Origin: Sulfuricurvum sp.
GTDB taxonomy: Bacteria > Campylobacterota > Campylobacteria > Campylobacterales > Sulfurimonadaceae
Direction of reading: 5' to 3'
Assembly: GCA_030696285.1 (NCBI GenBank)
Contig: JAUYSQ010000270.1
Location: forward strand, 1 to 43,263
DNA: 43,263 nt
The notes beneath the pieces were generated by a model. That model was not told the DNA's origin and ran no database searches. It saw only the letters and a list, made by a program, of their open reading frames with translations. Shown here piece by piece: positions 9,900-17,947 of this stretch. How positions within the stretch are numbered: position 1 is the stretch's first letter; each line of letters starts with the position of its first letter. A program made the position numbers and the translations under genes.

Positions 9900-11404
9900 T
9901 GTTAGAGCCTATTAATGTTTCCCTAGCGTCACTTAACATTATGACATTGGCGCCTATGCTTATCGCAATCGTCGGTGCATTGGTGATCTTGTGTATTGAT
10001 TTATTCAAAGGGGGGCTTCACAAGTCTCTTTATGTCATGGTGAGTCTGCTCTTTTTGTTACTTGATTTAGGTGCTATTATCGATTTTGGAAATGGCTTCC
10101 TTAAAAACGGTACTGTTTTGGGAATGTTTGATGTGATGCTTATTGATGGTTTGGCGATTATGGCTCAAATCATTATTGTCGTAGGTTCAATGCTCTTTAT
10201 CCCACTGGCATTGACCTCTAAACGGTTCCATGAGTACAACTATCCGGAATATTTCGCCCTTTTCTTGTTTATGATTGCGGGCTTCCAGTTTATGGTTGCC
10301 AGTGATAATTTGATTATGATTTTTATCGGACTTGAAACAGCTTCGTTGGCATTGTATACGCTCATCGCACTTCATAATCGATCTAAATCATTTGAAGCTG
10401 CGGTCAAATACTTTACGATGGGTGCACTAGCAGCGGGCTTTTTTGCGTTTGGTTCGATGATTTTTTACGCTATCACAGGCTCAGTTGAGATTAATCAAAT
10501 TGCTCTGGCTCTTGCAAAAGATGAATACGCAAATATCGGCTTTGTCCTTATTGCAGTCGTCTTTTTGTTAGCAGCTATTGGATTTAAAATATCGATGGTT
10601 CCGTTTCATACGTGGACACCGGATGTGTATGAGGGGTCATCGGCAGCACTTGCAGGATATATGTCTATCGTACCGAAGATAGCAGGTTTTGTCGTAGCAA
10701 TGCGCTTATTTGAATTCTTGGTTCACAGTGGTGTCGTATGGCTTCAGGTTGTTTTGTATGTTGCTGTTGTCGTTACGATGACCGCATCAAACATCTGGGC
10801 ATTGGTGCAAAGCGATGTTAAGCGTATGTTGGCGTACAGCTCGATTTCCCATGCCGGTTTTGTTATGGCGGCGATTTTGATCGGTACGACACAATCAAAC
10901 AGCGGATTGTTTTTGTATTGGGCTCTCTTTAGCTTTACGAATCTCGGAGCCTTTACAATGTTATGGGTCAACCGACAGAAGAATCTCCTTCCGGGGCAAA
11001 GTTCAGACCACCCTTACGAAAAATTCGCGGGTATGGTGAAGACGATGCCGATGGCAGCTGTGGTGATGGCATTGTTTATGCTTTCCCTTGCAGGCGTTCC
11101 TCCATTCGGTCTCTTTTGGGGTAAAATGTATATGATCGGATCAGCGGTTACCGGTGGTTATACGGTGCTTGCACTTATAATGGCATTGAATTCAGCGATT
11201 GCGGCATATTATTATCTCAAACTCATCGTGTTTATGTTTATGAAAGAGCCTATGCCTGGATATGAACAAGGTTATTTGCTGAATGCTTCTCTTTCACTTA
11301 AAACCATTATTGGTATTGCAGCGGTCGGTACAATATTCGCCGTTTTCGCTGTGAATCCACTTTTGAAAGTCATTACATTATTCGTGTATAATAGCGGTTA
11401 TTAA
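9899..11404 (+). CDS. nuoN: NADH-quinone oxidoreductase subunit N
   Basis: This 501-residue antiporter-like subunit has the conserved glutamate in [14 protein letters not shown] and the lysine in [19 protein letters not shown]. It is the last gene of the nuo operon, the usual position. It shares one base with the nuoM stop. Its 3' end carries a TTGAAA/TATAAT promoter-like pair that could drive the following pflA gene. A six-G run near 10011 lies in the coding sequence without consequence for the frame. Confidence 0.97.
   Translation: MLEPINVSLASLNIMTLAPMLIAIVGALVILCIDLFKGGLHKSLYVMVSLLFLLLDLGAIIDFGNGFLKNGTVLGMFDVMLIDGLAIMAQIIIVVGSMLFIPLALTSKRFHEYNYPEYFALFLFMIAGFQFMVASDNLIMIFIGLETASLALYTLIALHNRSKSFEAAVKYFTMGALAAGFFAFGSMIFYAITGSVEINQIALALAKDEYANIGFVLIAVVFLLAAIGFKISMVPFHTWTPDVYEGSSAALAGYMSIVPKIAGFVVAMRLFEFLVHSGVVWLQVVLYVAVVVTMTASNIWALVQSDVKRMLAYSSISHAGFVMAAILIGTTQSNSGLFLYWALFSFTNLGAFTMLWVNRQKNLLPGQSSDHPYEKFAGMVKTMPMAAVVMALFMLSLAGVPPFGLFWGKMYMIGSAVTGGYTVLALIMALNSAIAAYYYLKLIVFMFMKEPMPGYEQGYLLNASLSLKTIIGIAAVGTIFAVFAVNPLLKVITLFVYNSGY
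11363..11392 (+). promoter_or_regulatory. Candidate sigma70 promoter for pflA inside the end of nuoN
   Basis: TTGAAA at 11363-11368 and TATAAT at 11387-11392 are separated by 18 bases. The predicted start of transcription is near 11399, about 25 bases before the pflA ATG. The pair lies inside the last codons of nuoN, so it would uncouple pflA from the long nuo transcript. The match is by eye only. Confidence 0.55.
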
Positions 11405-11423
11405 ATCAGGTCGTGGAGGCTAA

Positions 11424-13763
11424 ATGATACGCTCTCTCTTGCTATTCATTTGGCTCCCCCTTTTTGCTTCCGATCTCTCCATCCAAAGTGGAAGAGAAGG
11501 GGCTAACGGCTACAGTATCTTGCATCTGCGAGAGTCGAAACCCTTTAAATGTGTATCTGTCCGAAATGACTTTGACGAGATCGTCCGTATTGAATGTCAA
11601 GTGCCCAATCACCATCCATTACCTCCCGTAATCAACCCTTACTTTTCACTTCAGCACACTCCTGCTTCACTCATCATCACGCCGAAAACAAAAATCGCCC
11701 TTTTTCCTATCGGGTTTGATTTGCGCAATGATGTACACGTCTATTCCTCCTATGAACAACCGATAGACCACTGGATGATTGTAGGCTACACCAAAAATCT
11801 ACCGATGCTCCAACAGACACACACCAATCCCAATGGGATTAATCTTCCGATTAAAATTGCCAAAGAGAGTTATCCCTTTGTCGGAGGGATCGATCTCAAA
11901 GGCAATCCGATAAAGATGAAGAGTACTCAAGATGTCAATGAATATATGGCGCTCAAAAAAGCGTACAATGCAAAAGACTATGACAAGGCATTGTTTTTAG
12001 CACGCGATACGTTAAAAAAACATCCCGATACTATTTTTAATAATGAACTCATGCTGTATCAAATTCGCGCTCTTCATCATTTAGGGGAATTTGAACAGCT
12101 TTTAGCCCTTTCAAAACAGTTTGTCCGTCAGTATTCGAGTGATTCCAGTATCGCGGAAGTGTTAGCGTATACCGCCAATGCCTACAGTCAATTGGGGCAA
12201 AATATCGATTCCGATTATTTTTATGATCGACTCTTCACCGAACATGGAGATGATCCTTTTTCAGCGAAAGGGATGTTTTATAAGGCGCAACACTTAGAAG
12301 TGCTTGGTACTCCTAAAAAAGCAGCCAAATATTATCGTGAGGCATTGTCGCGGACTAAAGATGTTGATTTGGCGTCAGCCTGTGCTTTTGAACTGGCTCG
12401 GATGGAAATTGGAGCCGGAAATGGCAAAAAAGCAAAAGAGTATATTGATAAAATAGTACGCGTAAATCCCCGTTACTTTGGTGAAGTACGTGAGGGTTCT
12501 GTGGAGATAATTGAGATATTAAAAGCCAAAAACGATCCTCTCACTGCGGCAAAAATTACAAAAAGTTTAATGTCTACCGTCCCTCATAAATCCCAAGAGC
12601 ACCAAGTACTGCTAAAAAATCTAGGACTCCTCTATGCGCAGGGGGGGGAGAAACAAAAAGCTCTCGAGGTGTTTAATGAGTATTTAAAACTGTTCCCTTA
12701 CGGAGAGGCGATAACAGAAGTACGTCGTGCCAAAGATGGATTGTTTTTTGAAAAAGAAGAGCCAAAAGGGGCTCAAGGGGTAAAGCAGTATGATGAGCTT
12801 ATTGAGCGTTATGGTAACGATTCGATTGCCCATAAAGCACTCTATAAAAAAGCGCAATTACTCCTTAAAGAGGAAAAATACGAAGCCATTTTGAAAATAG
12901 AGAATGATTTGTATCGGCTTGATACCACAGCTTATCCCGATGTCAACACCATTATCTCCAAAAGTGCCGTCGAGATAACCAAGCAAAAATTCAAAGAGCA
13001 AAAATGTGCCGAAGCATTGTCGATGCAAAAAATGTATAAAATTAAACTTTTGCCCGAGTGGGATGGATTGACATTTGAATGTGCGTTAAATATGGGTAAT
13101 TTTCCCGTTGCCAAAGAAATGGTGGCGAAGCATTTAAAATCCAAAGATATTACCGAGCGACAAGTATGGCTCTCACGCTCTGTAAAGACCCATTTTGCCC
13201 TAGGTGAATACAAAGAGGCGACCAGAGGGGGAAAAGAGCTCATCGCCCTGCTGGAGGCTCAAAAAAATCCATCTCTTAATGATATTTATCGTGTTATGTT
13301 TGATATCGCGCAACGAAGTGGAGACGGTGAGGGGATGATACGTGCGATCAAAGGGTGTGAGAGTGTCTTTGGAATTGATTTTAAAGATATTGAGCGCTAT
13401 ACACAGACGGTTAGTTTGGGATTGAAACGTAAAGATGAGATATTGGTTCAAAGCTATGGACAAAAAGTAGTAGCCTTACAGAAGAGGACAAAAACCTATA
13501 CCCAATCCCCTTTTATTGAATTTACCCTCGCACAATCGCTGATGAATCAAGAGAAAAATAAAGAGGCATTGGAGGTGCTCAAAAGCTTGAACCTACGAAA
13601 ACTCAGTGCCGAAAAAAGGTCTCGCCAGCAGTATCTGATCGGCTCATTGGCAATGAAAATGGGAAATAATGGTGAAGCAAAAGGAGCATTTAGCGCAAGT
13701 ATCAAAGCCGATAAAAATTCGGCATGGGGAAAATTGGCTAAAGACGCGTTAGAATTGCTGTAG
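11424..13763 (+). CDS. pflA: PflA-like flagellar motor disk protein (TPR-rich, periplasmic)
   Basis: This 779-residue protein has a signal peptide (hydrophobic residues 4-15, cleavage near FAS-D). A beta-rich N-terminal domain extends to about residue 150. A long array of helical TPR-like repeats runs from about residue 175 to the end. Campylobacter jejuni PflA has about the same length and architecture and, as I recall, also sits directly downstream of nuoN. That combination is why I assign it. PflA is a periplasmic scaffold of the enlarged Campylobacterota flagellar motor, needed for motility. A GTGGAGG ribosome site precedes the ATG. A run of eight G residues at 12641-12648 falls in codons 406-409. 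The last 26 bases overlap the convergent miaA gene. The alternative is an unrelated TPR protein. Confidence 0.8.
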   Translation: MIRSLLLFIWLPLFASDLSIQSGREGANGYSILHLRESKPFKCVSVRNDFDEIVRIECQVPNHHPLPPVINPYFSLQHTPASLIITPKTKIALFPIGFDLRNDVHVYSSYEQPIDHWMIVGYTKNLPMLQQTHTNPNGINLPIKIAKESYPFVGGIDLKGNPIKMKSTQDVNEYMALKKAYNAKDYDKALFLARDTLKKHPDTIFNNELMLYQIRALHHLGEFEQLLALSKQFVRQYSSDSSIAEVLAYTANAYSQLGQNIDSDYFYDRLFTEHGDDPFSAKGMFYKAQHLEVLGTPKKAAKYYREALSRTKDVDLASACAFELARMEIGAGNGKKAKEYIDKIVRVNPRYFGEVREGSVEIIEILKAKNDPLTAAKITKSLMSTVPHKSQEHQVLLKNLGLLYAQGGEKQKALEVFNEYLKLFPYGEAITEVRRAKDGLFFEKEEPKGAQGVKQYDELIERYGNDSIAHKALYKKAQLLLKEEKYEAILKIENDLYRLDTTAYPDVNTIISKSAVEITKQKFKEQKCAEALSMQKMYKIKLLPEWDGLTFECALNMGNFPVAKEMVAKHLKSKDITERQVWLSRSVKTHFALGEYKEATRGGKELIALLEAQKNPSLNDIYRVMFDIAQRSGDGEGMIRAIKGCESVFGIDFKDIERYTQTVSLGLKRKDEILVQSYGQKVVALQKRTKTYTQSPFIEFTLAQSLMNQEKNKEALEVLKSLNLRKLSAEKRSRQQYLIGSLAMKMGNNGEAKGAFSASIKADKNSAWGKLAKDALELL
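12641..12648 (+). repeat. G8 homopolymer in the pflA coding sequence
   Basis: Eight consecutive G residues lie in codons 406-409 of pflA and are the longest G or C run I found in the window. The present length keeps the gene open. Loss of one G leads to a TAA 16 codons after the start of the tract region, and gain of one G leads to a TAA about 13 codons on. Slippage would therefore remove roughly the C-terminal half of the protein. Confidence 0.9.
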
Positions 13764-14646
13764 CTACCTCTTTTAAATTTTCCACGCTGCCGCTTGCGGT
13801 AAGTGCAAACTGATGCGTATTAAATGTTTGCTGCCGTTTGGCGAGTTGTGCTGTATGGGTTGAAATCTCTTCCAAAAGTTTTTGCTTATTGATTTTCCCG
13901 TCCAAAAATTCCAATGTCTCCAGTATTCCAATCGCTTTCATACTGTTAGGGGCTCTTCCATAGAGACGTTCAAGTTCGGCTACTTCGTCAATAATTCCCT
14001 GTGTAACCATTTTATCAGTGCGTAATGCTATCCGTTCCCTCAAGAGAGTACGGTCAACATCGATATTGAGAATAGGACAGGTGTGAATGATGGGTACAGG
14101 CGGATGCTCTTTAAACCATAGTGATGGCGGTGTCTTGGTCTGGAGAGTGAGGTGGAGCATCTTTTCGATACGATAGGAGTCGTTGGGGGTGATTTTTGCC
14201 ATCGTTTGAGGATCGATATCGGATAGAAAGCAGTGTGCCTCCTCAAGATTTTTCAGCCTGATTATTGTTTCCAATCGTACATCATCGGAGATTTTTGGAA
14301 TAGTGGAGAGACCATCGATCATACTTTTGAGATAAAAACTGCTTCCGCCCACGATAATAAGATTTTTACCCTGTTGCGTTGCCGTTAAGAATGCCCTATG
14401 GTATTCGTCGATAAAAGTAAAAACACCGGCAGTCATATCAGGCGCTAAAATATTGACTCCAAAATGCTCTATTTGCGAAAGTTCTTCAGATGAGGGTTTT
14501 GCTGAGGCAATGTCAATTTCGCGATAAATGCTGAGTGAATCAATAGAGAGGATAAGTGCATTATGATGAGTGGCAAGGGATAATGCAAGATCGCTTTTGC
14601 CTGATGCGGTGGGTCCGATGATTGCAAGTTGTTTCATGGATGACAT
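13738..14646 (-). CDS. miaA: tRNA dimethylallyltransferase
   Basis: This 302-residue protein has the P-loop GPTASGKS at residues 11-18, followed by ALILSIDSLSIYREIDIASAKPS, the family's conserved substrate region. MiaA adds a dimethylallyl group to A37 of tRNAs reading codons that begin with U. MiaB, encoded at 26655, then methylthiolates the same base. The ATG at 14646 has a GAG about 6 bases upstream. An in-frame ATG at 14637, giving the common MKQLAIIGPT start, is almost as likely. The 3' end overlaps convergent pflA by 26 bases. Confidence 0.95.
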   Translation of the reverse strand: MSSMKQLAIIGPTASGKSDLALSLATHHNALILSIDSLSIYREIDIASAKPSSEELSQIEHFGVNILAPDMTAGVFTFIDEYHRAFLTATQQGKNLIIVGGSSFYLKSMIDGLSTIPKISDDVRLETIIRLKNLEEAHCFLSDIDPQTMAKITPNDSYRIEKMLHLTLQTKTPPSLWFKEHPPVPIIHTCPILNIDVDRTLLRERIALRTDKMVTQGIIDEVAELERLYGRAPNSMKAIGILETLEFLDGKINKQKLLEEISTHTAQLAKRQQTFNTHQFALTASGSVENLKEVATAILTRL

Positions 14647-14683
14647 TATATCTCAAAGAGAAATTACGATAAAATAAAGAAAA

Positions 14684-14754
14684 CGTCATTCCCGCGAAGG
14701 CGGGAATCCAGCGCTTTTTTAAGATGGATCCCCGGGTCAAGCCCGAGGATGACG
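14684..14754. repeat. Dispersed palindromic repeat, copy 1 (long form)
   Basis: This 71-base intergenic element begins CGTCATTCCCGCG and ends GAGGATGACG, so its ends are near-inverted copies. It holds two inner hairpins: ATTCCCGCGAAGGCGGGAAT, and one around CCCGGGTCAAGCCCG. A copy with nearly the same sequence lies at 26549-26622, and a shorter relative at 41507-41561. The 20-base core resembles the Neisseria dRS3 repeat. It sits in the divergent gap between miaA and the prenyltransferase gene, so it is probably transcribed only as leader sequence. Confidence 0.9.
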
Positions 14755-14772
14755 AGAGTCTAAAGGAACTGA

Positions 14773-15633
14773 GTGAAGAGAATCGCCAAACGTTTACAAG
14801 ATTTCAATGAGCTGGTGATGTTTCAGCACTCTATTTTTTCACTCCCTTTTATTTTTATTGCGATGATAGTAGCTGCCCATGGATGGTTTGGATTTAAACT
14901 TTTGGTTCTAGGAGCAGTAGCGGCGATCAGTGCGCGCAATACGGCTATGGGATTTAACCGTTATGTGGATAGAGCGTATGATATTCATAACCCCCGCACC
15001 GCAAATCGTCCGAGTGTAGACGGACGGCTGGGCGGAACTGCTATTGCCCTCTTTACCTTTGTCAATGCGGCGGTGTTTATTGCAGCAGCCTATATGGTAA
15101 ACGATTTGGCATTTTATGTGAGTGTCCCTGTCTTGATTGTCCTCCTTAGTTATTCGTATTTCAAGCGTTTTAGTTCGATGGCGCACATCGTTTTGGGAAT
15201 ATCGCTGGGGCTTGCTCCGATGGCGGGCTCCATTGCCGTCAGCGAGACAGTACCGCTGTGGTCAGTTTTTCTTTCACTTGGGGTAATGTTTTGGGTAGCA
15301 GGATTTGATTTGCTGTACTCGTTGCAGGATATGGAGTTTGATAAGAGCAAAGGGCTTCACTCGATCCCCTCGCGGTATGGGAGCGATGCGACACTTCGGA
15401 TTTCATTAGTATTTCATACATTGACGATTGTTTTTTGGGAATTGTTCGTAATAGAGGCCTCTTTGGGATGGATTGCCCAGTTTGCTATACTATTATCAAT
15501 TCTTATGTTAGGATATGAACATTATTTGGTAAGACGTGATTTTACGAAGATTGATAGGGCTTTTTTTACCGTTAACGGCTATTTGGGCTTTGTTTTTTTT
15601 GGATGTATAATTTTAGATGAGGTGATGAAATGA
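14773..15633 (+). CDS. mqnP: UbiA-family prenyltransferase, probably MqnP (menaquinone pathway)
   Basis: This 286-residue membrane protein has about eight hydrophobic segments. It carries both Asp-rich motifs of aromatic polyprenyltransferases: N62-x3-D66-x3-D70 and D179-x6-D186-x3-D190. The second has the form DLLYSLQDMEFD seen in 4-hydroxybenzoate prenyltransferase relatives. Campylobacterota make menaquinone by the futalosine route, and mqnC lies at the window end, so the likely substrate is the dihydroxynaphthoate-type acceptor of that pathway (MqnP). That is inference; a UbiA role cannot be excluded from sequence alone. The start is a GTG with AAAGGAAC 5 bases upstream. It overlaps the next gene by 4 bases (ATGA). 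Confidence 0.75.
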   Translation: MKRIAKRLQDFNELVMFQHSIFSLPFIFIAMIVAAHGWFGFKLLVLGAVAAISARNTAMGFNRYVDRAYDIHNPRTANRPSVDGRLGGTAIALFTFVNAAVFIAAAYMVNDLAFYVSVPVLIVLLSYSYFKRFSSMAHIVLGISLGLAPMAGSIAVSETVPLWSVFLSLGVMFWVAGFDLLYSLQDMEFDKSKGLHSIPSRYGSDATLRISLVFHTLTIVFWELFVIEASLGWIAQFAILLSILMLGYEHYLVRRDFTKIDRAFFTVNGYLGFVFFGCIILDEVMK

Positions 15634-16151
15634 GCGACGTACGATTAATAGAAGCTCCCTTAACGATTGATTTTGAGGATGCGGCAGCAAGAGAGCATGA
15701 GTTTGAAAGAGAGTTTGGCACGATCAGCGAAACCGATGATGATGCGATAGGACAATGGCTGCGATCGGCAAAGTCAAAAGGGGATACAAGTGACAGTGAT
15801 CCGGTGGTATTGCATCTGATAGTAGAGCTGTACCGTAAAATGGATAGACTGGAGCATTTAATAACGGGCAATACCCCCATACGAATCCCTCTTGCTCATC
15901 ATGGGGAAATCGAACGGATTGGATTTGAGCATTTTGAGCTCGTAGAACCTCTTTTGGAGCCATCAAAACATTATTACGGACGACTTGAGTTGCCTGTCCA
16001 CCCTAGACGTGAAACCCCCCTCTATTTTGAAGCACTCACTCCGACATTAGCAAAAATCATCCGAATACACCCAAGAGATGATGGTGAGTGGGGTGCGTAT
16101 ATGCGATCCCGTGAGCGTATTATGATACGACATTTAAAAGGGCTTGAATGA
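15630..16151 (+). CDS. Conserved-looking cytoplasmic protein of unknown function
   Basis: I do not recognise this 173-residue protein. It has no signal peptide or membrane segment. The N-terminal 60 residues are acidic. A short helical stretch (HLIVELYRKMDRLEHLI) follows. The C-terminal half, from about residue 85, looks beta-rich and ends in a very basic MRSRERIMIRHLKG segment. The layout is loosely like a divergent PilZ-type barrel protein, but I see neither the RxxxR nor the DxSxxG motif, so I make no such call. It overlaps the prenyltransferase gene (ATGA) and the next gene (ATGA), so the three are likely translated together. Confidence 0.75.
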   Translation: MSDVRLIEAPLTIDFEDAAAREHEFEREFGTISETDDDAIGQWLRSAKSKGDTSDSDPVVLHLIVELYRKMDRLEHLITGNTPIRIPLAHHGEIERIGFEHFELVEPLLEPSKHYYGRLELPVHPRRETPLYFEALTPTLAKIIRIHPRDDGEWGAYMRSRERIMIRHLKGLE

Positions 16152-16663
16152 GTTTTGAGATTGCAGCGGTATTGATTGCTCTGGCCGTATTGGTATTCGG
16201 GCTTATCTATTATTCGATCACAAAAGAGAATGAGACAAATGGGAAGCTCCGCTCCATCGCACACGCGGTCGAAGAGCTCCATCGTGAACTTTATAAAATT
16301 GACAAGCGGCTTAGTGCAGAGATGGAAATTATAGTATCACTTCAAGAATCTGCCCCTATCGCTTCACGCGCTATGCATGAGCAAGTGGGGCATGATATGA
16401 ATCAGATGTCGGTTCCTATCATGGAATCCTTGGGGCATATCGAGGGGACGTTTAGTGCTTACAAAGAAAAAACAGAGAATCGTTTACGCTATCTTGAAGA
16501 GCGGATACGAAATCTTTCACTTCCCAGTTCTATCAGTGGTTTGGACGATGAAAAGGTGATTAGCCGGTACAATCAAGGAGTTGAAGTGGATGCAATCGCC
16601 AAAGAGCTGCGACTTTCCAAAGCAGAAGTGGAGTTTGTTTTGAAAATTAATCAACTTCGCTAA
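16148..16663 (+). CDS. Single-pass membrane protein with coiled coil and helix-turn-helix-like C-terminus, unknown function
   Basis: This 171-residue protein has an N-terminal membrane anchor at residues 4-23. A long charged helical region follows, at about 35-120, predicted to form a coiled coil. The C-terminal 45 residues read VISRYNQGVEVDAIAKELRL and then SKAEVEFVLKI. That pattern is common to small membrane proteins annotated as DUF2802 or DUF6115, where it looks like a degenerate helix-turn-helix. The function is unknown to me. It overlaps the preceding gene by 4 bases. It is the last gene before the tRNA promoter. Confidence 0.75.
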   Translation: MSFEIAAVLIALAVLVFGLIYYSITKENETNGKLRSIAHAVEELHRELYKIDKRLSAEMEIIVSLQESAPIASRAMHEQVGHDMNQMSVPIMESLGHIEGTFSAYKEKTENRLRYLEERIRNLSLPSSISGLDDEKVISRYNQGVEVDAIAKELRLSKAEVEFVLKINQLR

Positions 16664-16691
16664 TATTCAATAGCTTTTAAGCTTAGTCAGT

Positions 16692-16697
16692 TATAAT
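16692..16697 (+). promoter_or_regulatory. -10 box of the tRNA-Arg promoter
   Basis: TATAAT lies 18 bases before the first base of the mature tRNA, giving a short 5' leader of about 12 bases. No clear -35 box is seen, which fits the weak -35 preference described for sigma70 of Campylobacter relatives. Confidence 0.6.
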
Positions 16698-16715
16698 TTC
16701 GTTCTCTTTAAATGT

Positions 16716-16792
16716 GCGTCCGTAGCTCAGCTGGATAGAGCACCGGTTTGCGGTACCGGCGGTCAGGGATTCGAATTCCTTCGGGCGCACCA
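16716..16792 (+). tRNA. tRNA-Arg, anticodon GCG
   Basis: The full cloverleaf can be drawn. Acceptor GCGTCCG pairs with CGGGCGC. The D-stem is GCTC/GAGC. Anticodon stem CCGGT/ACCGG encloses the loop TTGCGGT. The T-arm is AGGGA-TTCGAAT-TCCTT. The discriminator is A, and CCA is encoded. The anticodon GCG (16750-16752) reads CGC and, by wobble, CGU, both arginine. Most bacteria use ACG here, with A34 turned to inosine. The encoded G34 is unusual, see findings. No intron or mismatch is seen apart from one G-T pair in the acceptor and one in the T-stem. Confidence 0.95.
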
Positions 16793-16873
16793 TCTATCGT
16801 TTCTTCTTCAAAAATCAAAACTCCATCTTTTAAACTCACTTTTTTTATTTGATACTAAAATACCATCTTTAAA

Positions 16874-16912
16874 ATACGCGTATCTTTTTTGGAAGCGGGA
16901 CTAAAGCCCCAC
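16874..16912. repeat. Short palindromes downstream of rsfS
   Basis: ATACGCGTAT at 16874-16883 is a perfect palindrome. GCGGGACTAAAGCCCCAC at 16895-16912 is an imperfect hairpin of the GGGACT/AGCCCC kind. Both lie just beyond the rsfS stop on the minus strand and could act as a weak terminator, although no T-run follows. The remaining sequence between the tRNA and rsfS shows nothing else I can name. Confidence 0.4.
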
Positions 16913-16918
16913 GTCTGT

Positions 16919-17248
16919 TTACTCTTTATTCTTTCGTGCGGCAACTTCTTTTAAGAAGCTTTCTAGGTCGTATTTAAGACGGTATTGCGGTGTAAGAATG
17001 TGGATAAGAATATCACCCAAATCGATCGCAACCCAATCGCCGCTTTCGTCAACGTATAAAAACTGCTCTTCAGGTTTCAATCCTCTTTTAAGATGATCGA
17101 GAAGTGCGATGGTGTGACGCTCACCGAGTGATGATGCGAGGACAACGTAATCGGCGAAATAATCGCTTCCGATCAGTTCAAAGGTCTCAATGTTTTCAGC
17201 TTTGTTCATATCTAAGATAGAGCAAATTTTTTCAATCCGTGGGTTCAT
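16919..17248 (-). CDS. rsfS: Ribosome silencing factor RsfS (Iojap family)
   Basis: This 109-residue protein matches the Iojap/RsfS family in length and in its core, including the segments ADYVVLASSLGERHTIALLD and the DWVAIDLGDILIHIL core with the LTPQYRLKYDLE tail. It binds ribosomal protein L14 and blocks subunit joining when nutrients are low. An AAGGA site stands 5 bases before the ATG. The start lies inside nadD, with a 17-base overlap, and nadD-rsfS is a frequent gene pair. Confidence 0.93.
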   Translation of the reverse strand: MNPRIEKICSILDMNKAENIETFELIGSDYFADYVVLASSLGERHTIALLDHLKRGLKPEEQFLYVDESGDWVAIDLGDILIHILTPQYRLKYDLESFLKEVAARKNKE

Positions 17249-17777
17249 GGTGTTCCTTGTAATATGTAGTAATGTCGTTTTCGATCTCTTTTGATAGTCC
17301 TAATGAACTAAAAGAGTTGCGAAAGTCGGTTGAGCTGACAGGCTCATCGACTTTTAGTGCAATCATCTCTTTGGGGATGGCGACATTGTTTCGCGTAGCA
17401 ACCACAAAGGTCACCATCTCTTTGAGTTTTTCGTAATCATGCCACGCATGAAGTGCCTCAAGGTTATCAGCTCCGATGATCAGATAGAGCTTTTCACACA
17501 GTGGGGCGTAATGCTTTACTGTTTCAATAGTCGTGACGCTTCGGTTTAAACGTATCTCAAAATCACTAATGATGATAGTCGTATAGGGTTCAAATATTTT
17601 TTTGAGCCAACGAAGCCGTGCAGCACCATCTGCAACGATAGATGCTTTAAAAGGGTTGCGAAATGCCGGTACAATGATGAGCTGGTCGCAGTCCAAACTC
17701 TTAAGTGCTTGCAGTGCAACACGCACATGACCTGCATGAGGAGGATCAAAACTACCGCCATAAAGTGCTAGCTTCAT
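17232..17777 (-). CDS. nadD: Nicotinate-nucleotide adenylyltransferase
   Basis: This protein of about 181 residues has the nucleotidyltransferase motif GGSFDPPHAGH near its N-terminus and the family's C-terminal SSTDFR motif. It makes deamido-NAD from nicotinate mononucleotide and ATP in NAD synthesis. I chose the ATG at 17777. GAGG lies 4 bases before it, and the GTG one codon earlier (17780) would be too close. It is transcribed leftward, away from gap, with which it shares a 170-base upstream region. Confidence 0.95.
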   Translation of the reverse strand: MKLALYGGSFDPPHAGHVRVALQALKSLDCDQLIIVPAFRNPFKASIVADGAARLRWLKKIFEPYTTIIISDFEIRLNRSVTTIETVKHYAPLCEKLYLIIGADNLEALHAWHDYEKLKEMVTFVVATRNNVAIPKEMIALKVDEPVSSTDFRNSFSSLGLSKEIENDITTYYKEHHEPTD

Positions 17778-17854
17778 CACACCTCAACTTATTTTTTGAA
17801 CGCCAACGGAACGAGTCCCGCTTGGCTACACTTGCAGCACATGGCACTAAAGCT

Positions 17855-17870
17855 TGCCTCTATTGAGGCA
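17855..17870. repeat. Perfect short hairpin in the nadD-gap divergent region
   Basis: TGCCTC and GAGGCA flank a TATT loop. It sits about 40 bases upstream of the gap -10 box and about 80 bases upstream of nadD. It may be an operator-like dyad or part of a decayed repeat, since the neighbouring GGCACTAAAGCTTGCC is also an imperfect palindrome. No function can be assigned from sequence. Confidence 0.4.
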
Positions 17871-17910
17871 GACAATATTATATTTAAACGAAATTATAAC
17901 CGAACTTTGG

Positions 17911-17916
17911 TAAAAT
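17911..17916 (+). promoter_or_regulatory. Candidate -10 box for the gap-pgk-tpiA-fabI operon
   Basis: TAAAAT lies in the context TTTGGTAAAATCACC. The same TTTGGTAAAAT string precedes bamD at 32743-32748. The predicted transcript start is near 17923, 25 bases before the gap ATG. Confidence 0.45.
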
Positions 17917-17947
17917 CACCCTATATATGGTTGTAGGATAGAATGAG

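Noticed and set aside
10010-10015. G6 run in nuoN and G7 run in lon as phase-variation tracts
   Set aside because: Six or seven G residues are below the length usually linked to slippage in this phylum, and both are expected by chance in coding sequence.
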